From assembly GCA_012274445.1 (NCBI GenBank), contig JAAROD010000094.1, forward strand, positions 372,001-436,000: a stretch of DNA of 64,000 nucleotides. The letters are read 5' to 3'. How positions within the stretch are numbered: position 1 is the first letter of the stretch; each line of letters opens with the position of its first letter. Both the position numbers and the translations under genes were made by a program. Origin of the DNA: Sclerotiophoma versabilis. Taxonomy: Eukaryota > Ascomycota > Dothideomycetes > Pleosporales > Didymellaceae. Below, piece after piece: positions 24,501-36,449 of this stretch. The notes under the pieces were generated by a model, which saw only the letters and a list, made by a program, of their open reading frames with translations, made no database searches and had not been told where the DNA came from.

Positions 24501-25343
24501 GTGACGGGATCTCGGGAGTCTGTTGCAGACAAACATAGGTATGCTGACATCACAGGCAACGCATCAGTGACTGAAAGCCTCCAGATGAGGTATATTTACC
24601 AAAACCGGAAGTGAAAAAGGTACTGTGGTGGCTAAAAGCCATATGGGGTATCATTTTTAATCGACTTCAGTATATCTAAGCGGATACAATACTCACCATA
24701 GCACCTCAGTGGCGCTGCAGCTAGTCTTCAGAACCGCGATACTGGATGATCACGGCACCGCAGAAGATGGCGTCCGCGAAAGCACGCAAGCTCTACTGTG
24801 TGTCAGTAAGTTGCTGCGGTTAAGGCGGTGGTTGCTTAGCACTTACAGGAGACTGACTTTTCATCAGGTGAATTGAGCGGCCAGCTCCAGCGGCGTAAAG
24901 TTACCAATAGATGAGGTCTCGATGGCGATATTGTTGTTCTCAACTACTGTCACGAGAAGGAAGTAGAGGAAGAAGAAAGAGAAGGTAGTGAGCCCATCAC
25001 TGGGCGAAGCTCGACCTCATCTCAGCGAGCGAAAAGTGATGCCAGGCGAAGGTGGGGTTACGCTGGATGGGGAGGGGGAAAAGATGATACGAAGAGAAGA
25101 GGAAGCCACAAAAGGCTCGGAGTGGAGGTGAGCTGTAGGCTATCGAGTGATGACCACCTGTGGAAGTCGTGCACGAGTGATCTGGCTATGGCGGCCTGGA
25201 TGTGGGTGACGCGATGGTAAGGGCGCGTCGTCCAAGGCCTTGATGTCCTCGCAGAGGAAGATGCACTAGGTCTTGCAGCACTTCTCACATTTCATGACAA
25301 TCAATGAAGGAAGAGATGCCGAAAGATGAGGAAGCAAGGAGAG

Positions 25344-25346
<3 letters not shown>

Positions 25347-25426
<80 letters not shown>
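25347..25426 (+). repeat. (AG)40 microsatellite
   Basis: An uninterrupted 80-nt AG repeat in gene-free DNA. It creates a spurious Glu-Arg frame on the plus strand and a Ser-Leu frame on the minus strand. Confidence 0.95.
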
Positions 25427-25430
<4 letters not shown>

Positions 25431-28400
25431 CCGGTGAAGCTGGTGAAGCTAGTGAGAGGAGTGTGGAGTTTAAAGGAAGAAGGTAAGCCAGCGGGAAGGC
25501 TCTTATTCTTGACTTGGACAGAGCGCGCTATGGGCTCGATGGACCAGCAACACAATAATGCAGAACATCGAGTTGCAGTCACTGTGCAGAAATACCTTCT
25601 TAATGCAAAACCAGAAGCGAGTTGCCGGAGGATCGTCAAGTATTTTAGGATGGGTTTGATAAGAGTGTTGAGCACTAAATCTTTTATATGGTCCTGAGAG
25701 ACAAGAAGTTACCTTGTCGGTAACATTTTGGGGGCTCTTGAGCAGCCTGATATCGCAACTCCACCAAGACAGCGTCGGCCTGATCGGTTCCAACACCAAA
25801 CCCTACCAAGAGGCAGGCAAAAGAGCTTGTCAGACTCTTCAGCCTGAGTAACATGAGCCAAGAGCGCGACTGCTAATTATTTCAAGAACCTCCAGCATTG
25901 AAGTACAATCGCTATTTAATCTCAAGTTCAGAGCTCAGCAACAGCAACGATCGGCGGCGCAGCAAGGCCGCGAGCAGCAATGGGACTTTACAATAGCAAT
26001 ATCTATAGCAATGAAGCTCCTTGGGTACCTTGGCTGTCTAGATGTCGTCAGCAAGGCGTCTTTCTCGCCCCCATTGGGCGCGCAAACTTACATCCGCAGC
26101 AAGCAGCTTCCGACGCCAACAGCACTCCCTCCTATACGTGCTGGAGCAGAAGATAAAAATAGAGGTTTGTATGAGGTCTAGTCAGAGTCGATACTACCTG
26201 TGTTAAACTTAGGTTCCTTCTCTCTCCGCCTACTAGGCGTATGCGCGAACGATTCGAAACGATCGCACGATATCATAAGACAATAATATCAATAGCCTTT
26301 CCGCAAACAAACGACGATGGAGCGATGCAGGATGAAAGAAGAATCAGAAGCAAGAAACATAGTCTACAGACATGGTCACCAGGTCTCAGGGTCACGGCCA
26401 GAGAACCTCTTCGCGTCGGCTACTCTTGGAGCGAGGCGAGGAACATAACACCATGTGCAAAAGAAGGCTGGCGGGCATAAGGGAAGAACTTACCCGCCTT
26501 TGATCGGGGATCATCCGCTATGCCTAAATTTCCCAAGCCAGATGAGTGGGTTAGCATGCTCACAGCATCTGCAAGAAAGATGAACACATACCTACAGTTA
26601 TTTGAGCATGGCTTTGAGATGTTTATCCGCGTTCCGTCAGACGCCTTTGAAGCTGGAGTTTCGGAGCTTGTGACCCCCCGATATCATAAAGCCATAGAAC
26701 CTTTTGTCTACTTAGGCCCAGCAGCACTAAAGCAGAAATACAAGAGGTTTTGTTCTTGGCTTTGGGCCAGCTGTTGAGGAAGAGGAGGGTGCTGACCTTG
26801 TAGTGACGTCAAGAGTCCGAAGTCGAGTTTCTGCTACTGTCAGCAAACCCTTGAGCTCTCTGATTACTTTATTCGAGGACGTTGAAGTCGTTCTTCGATA
26901 TGCAATACTTTCCACTGTCAGCCAAGATCTAAACATCTGTCCACAGGCATGTGAAAAGAGAGGAACGTACGAGAAGATCGTCTTACTGAAGTGACACATG
27001 CGGACAGGCGCAGCCACCAAGGAACTTGACTTGCTTCGATTGCGATTTTTCTATGCGCTGCAAATACAACAAAGCTATGAGTATGTCTAATCGTCTACGT
27101 TGTTCAGTAGCCTTCCAATAGGCATAAGTCTGTTGACTAGAGGCTCCCACGCTTTCGAGCTGTGGACTTGCAGCTTTCCATTTGTAGCTATGACCCCCAG
27201 ATCCCACTAAGCTGCGCGGATCGCCATTTTCGTGGGCTGGATAGTGGAAGAGCGGAGATACTAGGGATTTTACTCAATCTATGAGCCGAGAAGGGAGAAT
27301 GAATTACGACTTACCGAACAAAGACCAATGTCGATGTCTTAGCCTGTTGGCAGCGGAGCCCGGAATAAGGTCAACACTGCTCGACACAAGACCAAAACGG
27401 CGCAAAGAGAGCATAGGTGTGTCCGACCAGCAACACCCAGCTCATGGTATGTGCAAACAGGTGCAGCCACAGCGGACCTATTCTGGGTCTATCGCAGTTT
27501 CATTCTCGTCTCTTCCTCCGCCGGAGACTGAGCAGTCTCGTTAGAATCGCTGTCCCGAGGCCCAGGATGCTTGACTGTACATGGGCGAGGCTCACTCAGC
27601 CACGCACACGATGTCAAGACTTTCAACACCCAACTGAACTACCCTTACTACGTTTCTCTCGGCCGTACGACATCAATGAAGTGATATTGTGGGTCGCTCC
27701 TGCGTGATTCTCGGGCCTTGAGGACACTGGAGATGGAACAGGTAGATGGCATACCTTGAGGTCAACAGGGGCTGGCCAAGCACACAACAGTGGATTCAAG
27801 GTAAGGGACCTTATTATTGTTGATTGTTACTATCGTGGGTACGGATGAGATCGACGTTAGCGGCGGAGTGATTGATTCGATATCCCGTGTAGAGAAGTAT
27901 TACCCGGAAAAAGTCAGTGCACTAAGAGCAAGGCAGGCAAAAGTTTCGACCTAAAATCGCAAGTTGTCGGGCAAAAATCTTCACTGGGGTCCTTTGTGTT
28001 CCATCGAGGATCAAGTTCGAGGTGGATAATGCCCATGCGGGGTGAAGTCCTTTGTTCAGTAATGCCTAAGCAAGGCCATGGTCAAGGCACCGATTCTTTG
28101 TTGCTTTTGAGGATCAATAACAGCTTTATGCTCGATAGGCACTGTTTAGGTTGTCAGCACTTCTAGTTTCTCGTTTGCCGTTCTCTCGACCGTAGCTAAA
28201 TGTTGCTCTTATCCCGAGCTCATGTCGCCGCCGTGAATGGCAGCAGACAGGCAACACGCGAGTTCCCCATGTATCAATCAAGCGACTGAAGCAGCGAAGC
28301 TATGGACTTACTGTTGTTACGGCGACTGTCTGGCTGTTTTGTCATAACGCCTTTGGGCGGAGAGGCCGGTTGATGTGAGCCCAAACTATCGCCCGCCGCG

Positions 28401-29287
28401 CGACGACGGAATGAATAGCAAGCAAAGCAGCTTTGATTTCTGTGGTATCAGCTCATGTTGATACTGGGGACGCTGTCAGTAGTGTCTGGCGCAGCTGGCG
28501 GCATGGGGCTGCACAGAGCTCGCTTTGTGCGTGGCTGCAACGCGTCTCAAAATCGAGGGGTAAATCAGAGATACACACCTGATACTCAAGCATGATCCTG
28601 AGAGGCTTTGAGCAATAGGCGCATTGGTTTGCAGATTTGGGATCGTGGGTGATGGGAAGCGAGGCGATGGAAGGGCGGTTAGATGAACGTCGAGCAAGAA
28701 AGTCGCAAGGCACCCGAGCATCACCATCACGTCCAAGCGGGGCGAGCCACAACAAACACTGTCTGCAGTAGGCCAAGAATTCAACCCACACTATCTACTC
28801 TGTCGTGCCCATTATGTCGTTGCTGATTGAGCCACAGAATTGCCTGAGGTGAGTGTGGGATTAAGCATCTGGTATTGCCAATCACACAATACCATGTCGA
28901 CTATATACATTCTTCGGTAACTTTCAGACAATCTTATTCCTATAACGCTCTTATCCCTGCATCACAATCAGCCCAGAGCACTCACTCGACCCCGCAACGT
29001 CCGTACGCGGCCCTACCACATATTCAATAGGATGATCTGTAAAGAGTTGTTGTGCTAGGATTTAAGTAAGAAAATTCTGCCATATGCTCGCAGATCGGAG
29101 CTGCACTGACTCCAGTCTGTCATTAGGGAAGGCCTGTCTGCACCGATTGAGAGGCTTGCCATCGATCAGCAGCAATGATCTCCGCCTGTAACCTATCGCG
29201 GTTCGCACAAGCCTTGATGATAGCTTTTTCAAATGAATGTCATCCAGCACTGCGCATAGATGCTTTCAGTGGGCGCAACACGATCAC

Positions 29288-32200
29288 TCAACGTCTGTCA
29301 AGCTCCTGCCCAAAACGATCTGCATACCGATTGGCTGCTGCCGTGTCAGTACATACACGAGAATCGATAGGAAAGCGCAACATACTCCTGCTTCGCGTGT
29401 TACGAGTAGAGGAGAGCCAAGGAGTCCCGGCCTGAGAACCAGGTACTGGCGGTTGCCGGTTGCCTGAGTGGCGACTTATGGCGTTGGAAGGGCTAGCATT
29501 AACATCGCTCCGGGTGGTCGGGACAGTGGGTGCTGCCATAGAAGACACAGAAGTCTTTGATATTGAGGATTGGCGTTGAGTGCAGGACTGGGTGGACGTA
29601 CGCAGTTTCTTTAAAGGAGTGTCTTCATCGATACGACTGGCAGACCTTTGTTTCCGACCCGGGTTGTTATCACTAGTTCGTTTGGCATCGTGCATAGAGA
29701 CGTGCTGAGCGTATGTCCTCTTTGATGCTACGTTTTTCGCTTGCACGAAGTCCAGGGAATTGTTGTTTCCAGCCCTGGAGCTTGTCTCAGAACCCGCATA
29801 CATCAGATGTTGAGGATCTTTATTAGCTTGGCCACGTTGTAGTTGCACATCATCAGCAGACGAAGGCGCCATTCGTGACGCTGTATTTGCTCGAGACTTG
29901 GGCCGGCCCTGCGAGTGTATTGATGGAGCATCCGAAGTGATATCGTGATCTAGTTTACCAAGCGTCTGCATTGTGTCCTTGGGAGATGATAACTGCCTAC
30001 AATTGTTCTGTCCTCGTGCAGAGCTTGGTCGGACGTCGAGAAGCATATCCGACAGATCTTCTGAAGGTATGGTAGACAAATCTGTCAGAGTTTCGTCCTG
30101 GTCCAGATTGCCGCTCACGGATTCCTGCGACTCTATTGCCTCGAACCGTGCGGCAAGACCCTGGGTTTCTGGAACGACCTCGGCCTCAGGATCAATCACT
30201 GAGAGTTGTGTTTCTTGGTCATAAAGTGGCGCCTGGGACCCATACCTGTTCACGTACTCTTCTTCGAAGTAACCAGCTTGATTCTCAGGGTTTCCGCGCC
30301 GCCCGTGAGAAAAACCGGGTCTGTCAGTAACAAATTCTTGATAATCAGAGTTGGGTCGTTGACTGCTCGGTAAGACCACAACCGTGACTGAGTTGGTTTG
30401 CCTATCGACCTTCTTGCGGATCTTTCCTGTCTGTGACTGCTGTGATGAGACAGAGGTTCCGCTATGCTCATTTGGCTGCTGAGCGTTGGGGACAAGTATC
30501 TTGTTCGTGGTCAGACCGGTTGCTGTCAATCGGCTGTCGGTCTCCTGTGCCATCTTAGCAACTTTGGTATCTGCCTCTTGTTGACAAACCTCCATCTCTT
30601 GCAAGTGCCTGGCTCTCAGTTTTTCCTGTTCCTGCTGAGATTTGCAAACGAGATCCTCGAACTTCGCATTGGCCCTCTGCTCATGGACCTCAATCTGGTA
30701 CTTGTGTGCTGCTTCGATCTCTCGCATCTTAGCTTGAGATTCTTTACGGACATTCTCGGAGACGGTGATTCGGGACCTCAAATCTTGGAGCTCCGTAGCG
30801 TACTCGGTCTTCATCTGCTGTAATTTGACTGCCATATCATGGTTTACTTGCTGTTGCTGCTCGTCGCCAGCGCGTTTCAGGTCTTGGAGCTCACCACATT
30901 GTTGTTGCAAGTCAAGACCTTGTGCGATCAGTCTCGCCTCAACACCCTTCGATTGACGCAGACTTGTACGGACTTCTTTGATTTCAATCAGCAGCTTTTC
31001 TCTTTCTGCTTCGATTTGAATTTTTTCTTCCTCTGCAGACTGAAGCAAAGCCCGTGTCCGCCCCTCTTTCTGAATCTCATTGTAGTTTTCCTGGCGAAGT
31101 TCTTCGATCGCAGACATGCGCTGGGAAACTTCAATGGCTAGCTGATTGTTTTTAGTCTCAGCAGATTCCAGCTTGATCTTGAAATTTGCTGTATCTTGCC
31201 GTAAAGCTTCGCTTTCACGGTCTTTGAACTGAGCCTGGTCGGCCATGTGCTGCATGTGCTTCTGAAGGTCGTTGAGATGAGCTACAGCGTTTACCCTGTA
31301 CTTGCTAAATTCTCGCTCTTGTTTCATACGCAGACGTTCCTGCTGCATGACGGTGTCGTTAGCTAGTAGCAAGTCATCTTTAATTCGAGACAGTTGTTCT
31401 CGAAACCGCATCACCTTCAGCTCAGACTCTCGAGTTAGCAACTGGTATTCCTGGGCAGTACTCTGCAGCCTCTCTTTCTCCTTTTCCAACCGAGAGACGC
31501 AAGTAATGAGAGTCATCTCGGATCGTCGAAGTATGTCAGCTTTCTCTTCCAACTGTTGATTGTTTTGGATCTGCGTGTCTAGTTCTATCCTGAGCGACTG
31601 GTTGGCGATGTGGACCTGCTGATTGTCCGCTATTGCCTGATCGTGTCGCAATGTCTCCGCTTGTAAGCTGTGGATCTTATCACGTACGTACTTCTGGATG
31701 TTCTCAGTCGGGAAAGACTTGCTCTCGGAATTTTTCGCCAGAAGCGCGAAACCTGCATTGGTCCTTATGGAACGTCAGCGTATGTATGATCATTTGTCTC
31801 AAGGAACTCACCGCTCGTGAAGGTAGCGCAGCATGCATTCTGCTTTCCGAATATCGTTGGATGTCAAGAGTGGTAACGACTCAAACTTCTGCAGGATCAG
31901 TAGGCATTGCTTAACGCTACAGTCGTTTTGATTCTCAGCCGCATGGCGCTCCAAGTCAGCACGCAGGTTGTCAAAATCGTTGATAAGTGCAGCGAAGCTT
32001 TCGTTAGTTTGACGCTGCATGCTTTGAACAGACGGTAGGAGTTGTTCCTCGAGTTCGATTCGCCTGATCTTCTCCTCCTTGTGCATGCTTGCCCGCTCAT
32101 CAAGCCGATCCTTCAACTCCTTCTCTCGTGATAGTGCCATTACATAGTGCATGTGAGTTTCTTCCATTGTCTCTCGCATCGCATTGTGAGACTTGGTAGA

Positions 32201-34079
32201 GGATGCAAGCGTCACTTCGAGTTCACTTCGCAGCATTTCTCTCTCCTTCATAACTTCCAAAATTTGGTCTTGCAAAGCCTGCTTAGTCTGCTCTCGAGAG
32301 GAGGCCATAGACTTCTGCAGTTTGTCATGATCTATTTGGAGGCCCACGACGTACTTCTGGCTTGACTTTGCTTTCTCAGTAAGTTGTGTAAAGCGAACGT
32401 CCGCCATTTGCAGCTTGAGACGCAGTTCAGTGATGGTAGTCAGTTGCTCAAAAATCGTCTCCTGGAGCTGTATTTTCTCTTCCTTCAAGTGATTGATAAT
32501 GGACATCCTATGGTCCTCCAGTCGATACTGATCAGAAAGGTAAGCATTCCGAAGAGTATCCAGTGCAACGTCAAGAGCCGCCATCCTGGAAGGGGCTTGA
32601 TTGCGTTTAGCAGCTGCTGGTGTTCGCGGCTGGATATCGTGTACAGTTTTTGCCTTACTTGGTGCTTTTGTTACTCGTATAGGCCCAGAACGGCTGGATG
32701 ATCCATGCAACACACTTTGCACACCTTCTGGGCGGGATGGTGGGCCACATGTTGGATCAAGATTGTTTGTCACAGTGCTTGATGATGTCTGTTGCTCAGA
32801 GTCCTGTGCTCGACGACCTAAGGCAGGTTTGGTGTTTGGACATGATTCCAGGTCTTTGCTGAGAAACGGTAAAGCAGGACCAGACACCAAAGCAGAGGTT
32901 CCTAGAGCCTGTCGATTGATGGGTGAGGCTTGCTGCATCTGCACGGAGTGATCGTTGCCTTCATGTGAAACGCAAGAACATCGATCGTCCAGAACGTTTG
33001 ACAGATCTGCAACACGAATTGGTTCCAATACTGTTTCGAAATGGACGTAGTCATGAATTTGACCAGCGTGTGTGGACTCCTCAACCTGGTTCTTATAATG
33101 TACATTGGTGTCGGCAACTGCGTTGTCGAGCAATTTTGTCCCGAGAGCGAATGAGCCCTCAGCACCACAAAGTCCATCTAGCGGTATGGGCGCTCTTCCA
33201 GGTTGAGATTTCATGGCCAATGCGTCAAAATCGTGAGTTGACTGGCTAGCCTCCAGGCTGTGCTTCGCTGGGCCAGCAACAGATTGTGTTTTGTAATCAC
33301 CGGGCGCAGGGTTCGTTAGAGATGGCCATGGCACAAGAGGTCGAGAAAGAAGCGTTATCTTGCTATTCTTCGCTTTTGTTCCGCTACGCCTCTTCTTTCT
33401 GGTAGGAGCAGACTGTGTAGCAGATTGTAGCATAGTCTGAGTATCATCAATCACTCTCGACAGAGCAAACCTAGTTATTTGTCAGTAATGTTTTCCAAAT
33501 GCTTGAGGTGCTCACTTGATGGGTTCAGTTATCGGGAGTGTCTCGGTGATAACACACTCGTTGTTTGTAGGCGATGGAGTTGCAAACATTACAACAGAGG
33601 TGGTGTCGGTGTCTGTCAAGTCATTAGCCTGACCATGCAACTGGCGTTTTGCACGTACCTTGCTGGGCTTCACTATTGCCAACAGCTTCTGTGGAGGGTA
33701 TGGCAGTATCAGGGTGGATGGAGGGCTGGAAGCCTGGTGCGTCTCCCTTCGGCGGAGTCTTATTCGTGGATCGTTTGGCGAATTCAAAAACGGACGCAGG
33801 TTCCAAAGTTGATGTCGTGCTGGGTTTTGATATGCCAAAAATCTGAGGCATCGACAAAACAGGCAGTGAGAATGCTGTATTACTCCTTAGTGGCTTGATT
33901 GCAGTGCGCTCCAGCAAGGCCATATCAGCAGCCCCGATGTCTTCATCTGGCCCACGTTCATCGGCCTCGAGTTGCATGTCAGGAACCACATTCTCGCTGT
34001 CAGTTGCATGTTGCACATGTCTGAGTTGCGATGGCTTGTGGGGCTTTACGTGCTGCTTCCCCTTCGAGAGCTCCGCCAT
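29288..34079 (-). CDS. Large coiled-coil protein, unknown function
   Basis: Exons 34079..33659, 33612..33516, 33470..31812 and 31763..29288 give 1550 residues. The start MAELSKGKQHVK is the first ATG of the frame. The N-terminal 420 residues are low in order, with basic patches (RKKRRSGTKAKNSK). From about residue 430 to 1100 the sequence is almost continuous heptad-type coiled coil rich in Glu, Gln, Lys and Leu. The C-terminal 400 residues are Ser, Thr and Arg-rich and probably disordered. The third intron must use the acceptor at CATAAG, because the nearer GCAG breaks the frame. The layout recalls spindle-pole, septum or synaptonemal scaffold proteins, but no family motif was recognised. 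It is clearly a real gene; the role is unknown. Confidence 0.85.
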
Positions 34080-34810
34080 AATGAGAGTAAGGGAAGGTGG
34101 TTGAATAGTCAACAACAAGACTGATGAGAACGAGCTGATCAAGAACGGCAATATAGAAGAGCAGAGGAGACGAGATGAGGTGAGTAGAGAGTTACACAGA
34201 GAATGTGAAAATGGTGAAGGATGGGATGTGACGGGTCATAAGGAGCTTTGCAGGTGCGCTCTTTCCTACGCCCTTTCCTGCCTCAAGATCAGGCAACTGC
34301 AAGTTTGACTTCCCACCTTCGGACACAACATATGCTAACAAACCACAGCAATACTGCTGACCTTTCGAGTGCGCTAGATGCCCAACCCAAGCTGGATACT
34401 TGAGGCTTATGCCAGTCGTGCTTGTATCCCTACAACACTCCACCCTGTCTTTGAGGATATAGTGTACTGGTTCCCAACACGGGTCTGTTGTTATTCAACA
34501 TCTCGTCATCTGTTGAAGGATACGATGCATGACTCGATTGCGAAAACCGAAGACGTTCATGCAGCTCTTGACCTGGAAAGACGTTTGGCCGCTGCGTTGT
34601 CTTCCTCTTACTTGTCCTGCCATCTACGGTGGCGCTTACGTATCACGGTGCAAACCCTTATTTTGGTGTCTTGCCTGTCCAAGTAACGCTCAACGAGATA
34701 GTGGACGATCTTTCTACTTCTGCAATGTTGATACACTTACTATGCTGTGAGCTTTCTGCCTATTGCTCGGCCATACTTCCTAGACGGCCTACACTGCGGC
34801 CCACAACCCC
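34080..34810. other. Gene-free stretch
   Basis: No gene is recognised between the coiled-coil gene and the small secreted protein gene. It probably contains the promoter of the former and the 3' UTR of the latter. Confidence 0.5.
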
Positions 34811-35131
34811 TTATCTACTGCCAGACGCTGATGGTGATTGACGATGTGATGTTTTTTCTCCGAAAACGACTTTGAAACACGAACAGTGCACGCCTGCCCA
34901 AGTATCGGCGCTTGCATAAGACACTGGGCCAATCACCGCTAGTAGCACCCCTGTCGAGCTGCAAGGTGATCTCCCGTCAACACCATACGCGCCGACATAT
35001 ACAACGCCTTCACCAATCCGCTTCGCCTGTTCATCCAAGACATAGCATTTCGACGCCGATACCTCTATAATAAGCAGCAAGCATAAGAAAATCGCCGGCC
35101 ATGACCTCGGTACTTTCGAAAATCGCACCAT
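34811..35131 (-). CDS. Small secreted four-Cys protein, candidate effector
   Basis: The frame from ATG 35131 encodes 106 residues. It opens with a charged n-region and a strong hydrophobic core (WPAIFLCLLLIIEVSA), with signal-peptidase cleavage likely before SKCY. The mature part is about 80 residues with four Cys (C29, C57, C83, C85), enough for two disulphides, plus a Lys-Arg pair at 37 to 38. No family is recognised. The frame stays open upstream, but only this ATG places the signal peptide at the N-terminus. The gene is divergent from the membrane-protein gene at 35349, with 217 bp between starts. Short length leaves doubt about whether it is a complete gene. Confidence 0.5.
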   Translation of the reverse strand: MVRFSKVPRSWPAIFLCLLLIIEVSASKCYVLDEQAKRIGEGVVYVGAYGVDGRSPCSSTGVLLAVIGPVSYASADTWAGVHCSCFKVVFGEKTSHRQSPSASGSR

Positions 35132-35348
35132 GTTAGGCGCCAGCAACGCTCTAGCAGTGGGGTACTGGGCTAGAAATAGCTTCTGCCAACGAGGGCGCGA
35201 ATATAGAGATGGATGATCTGCCTGACTTACTGGGCAGTGTCCCGTCCTGATCGAGTTGATCTCGCAACCTTCACGCGACTCTCGCACCACCTGTTCGAAC
35301 GCCTCTCACGTAGCAATCCTCCCTTCATCCCACCGTACTTTCGTCAAC

Positions 35349-35895
35349 ATGAGCCGGGCTCTCCTGTTTTCGCTGCTGTTTCCTCTTCTCGTCCTTGCTC
35401 AGGACTCGAGCTCAGGTAGTGAGCTACCTCCTCCAGGATACAACGGCGGTTCAGACAATCCTCAGGATTCAGATGATGCTGGCGCAGCTGGTTCATCAAA
35501 GGGTGCTTTCGAGCTGTCATCTGGTGGACTGGTAGCTATCATCGTGGTAGCCGTGATCGTGGTCATTGGTGGCAGTATGTTCTCTTGGAATACTAGCTCG
35601 GAACTACCATACTAACGGTCCTGCAGTTGGCTCCGCAACACTCTGGTGGCTCGCAAAGAAGCGTCAATGGGACGTCCGACAATCCATTCGCCGTGCCTCT
35701 CGTCGTATCACCGGTCGCTCAACAGTCGATGCCAGCAAACAGAACCGTCAAAACCGCCGCACTAGTATTCGCCTCAACTCGCCGCCGCCGGGCAAGAACG
35801 CCAGGCCTAAGCAGGAACACGATCTCGAGAAAGGACTGCCGATGTCGAGTAAAGAGGGTCGGACGACTACGACTATTTCGAGCACGATCAGGTAG
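35349..35895 (+). CDS. Single-pass type I membrane protein, unknown function
   Basis: Exons 35349..35574 and 35627..35895 give 164 residues. A signal peptide (MSRALLFSLLFPLLVLAQ) is followed by a short Ser, Gly and Asp-rich ectodomain, then one membrane helix (GLVAIIVVAVIVVIGG) that continues across the splice junction, and a basic cytoplasmic tail (WWLAKKRQWDVRQSIRRASR). The tail is about 85 residues long and rich in Arg and Ser. The architecture resembles small fungal membrane sensors or adaptor proteins with an SKG6-like helix, but this is only a resemblance. The intron has a CTAAC branch and a CTGCAG acceptor. Confidence 0.8.
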
Positions 35896-36449
35896 GCACA
35901 GCATTGGTCAGCTTCCATGAGCTTCTGCTTGTCACACACAGTGTCTACCTGAAGCCAACAGCACGCGACCAGTCAAACATGTTGAGCCAAGCTCCATTTG
36001 TTTGTCGTTGGGACTACGCTGTCAGCCACCGCCTTCCAAGGCATGGTAACCTGCACCGGATGGCTTATGAGTGTACGAACGTAGATGATGCATCAGAGCA
36101 GGAAGGGAATAACTGTGGTACTTGACACGGCGGAGGGCACCTTCATTTCTTGTTGATTGTATTTATTAGCGATCATGATATCCACGCTTTGTTAAGACCG
36201 GCGTATGCGCAATATACCAAAGTACCGTTACATAGACGATCCGCATAATTGCTTATTAGCGTCAAACTTACAGCTCAACAAGCGAATGGTCCGTCACATC
36301 TATTGGTGACTGCAATGTAGGTTGTAATGGAAGACCTCTCGTTGTTAAACAGGCATGTGACTTGGTGACGCGCTAAAAGTTCGACGCGTCTCATTCTGCC
36401 TCGGTTTCCCCACTCTCAACCACGTCTCCACACCTTTACGCATGTCAAG
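35896..36449. other. Gene-free: promoter of NSE2
   Basis: No gene is supported. The stretch lies between two plus-strand genes and presumably includes the terminator of the first and the promoter of the second. Confidence 0.5.

Larger units (their letters stand above)
21369..29287. other. Gene-free 7.9 kb stretch
   Basis: The longest gene-free region of the window. Except for the leader of the sugar transporter at the left edge and an (AG)40 tract, no family signature was found on either strand. Open frames are short; the best, 26520..26777 (85 codons, MPKFPKPDEWVSM start), has no recognised relative. No terminal inverted repeats or transposase motifs were noticed. It may hold long non-coding RNA or decayed sequence. 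Confidence 0.45.

Noticed and set aside
25326..25697. 123-codon frame with a long Glu-Arg repeat
   Set aside because: It is only the translation of the AG microsatellite.
26520..26777. 85-codon frame with an ATG start in the 7.9 kb gene-free region
   Set aside because: Fairly protein-like composition but no recognised relative and no flanking exons that I could join to it; not strong enough to call.
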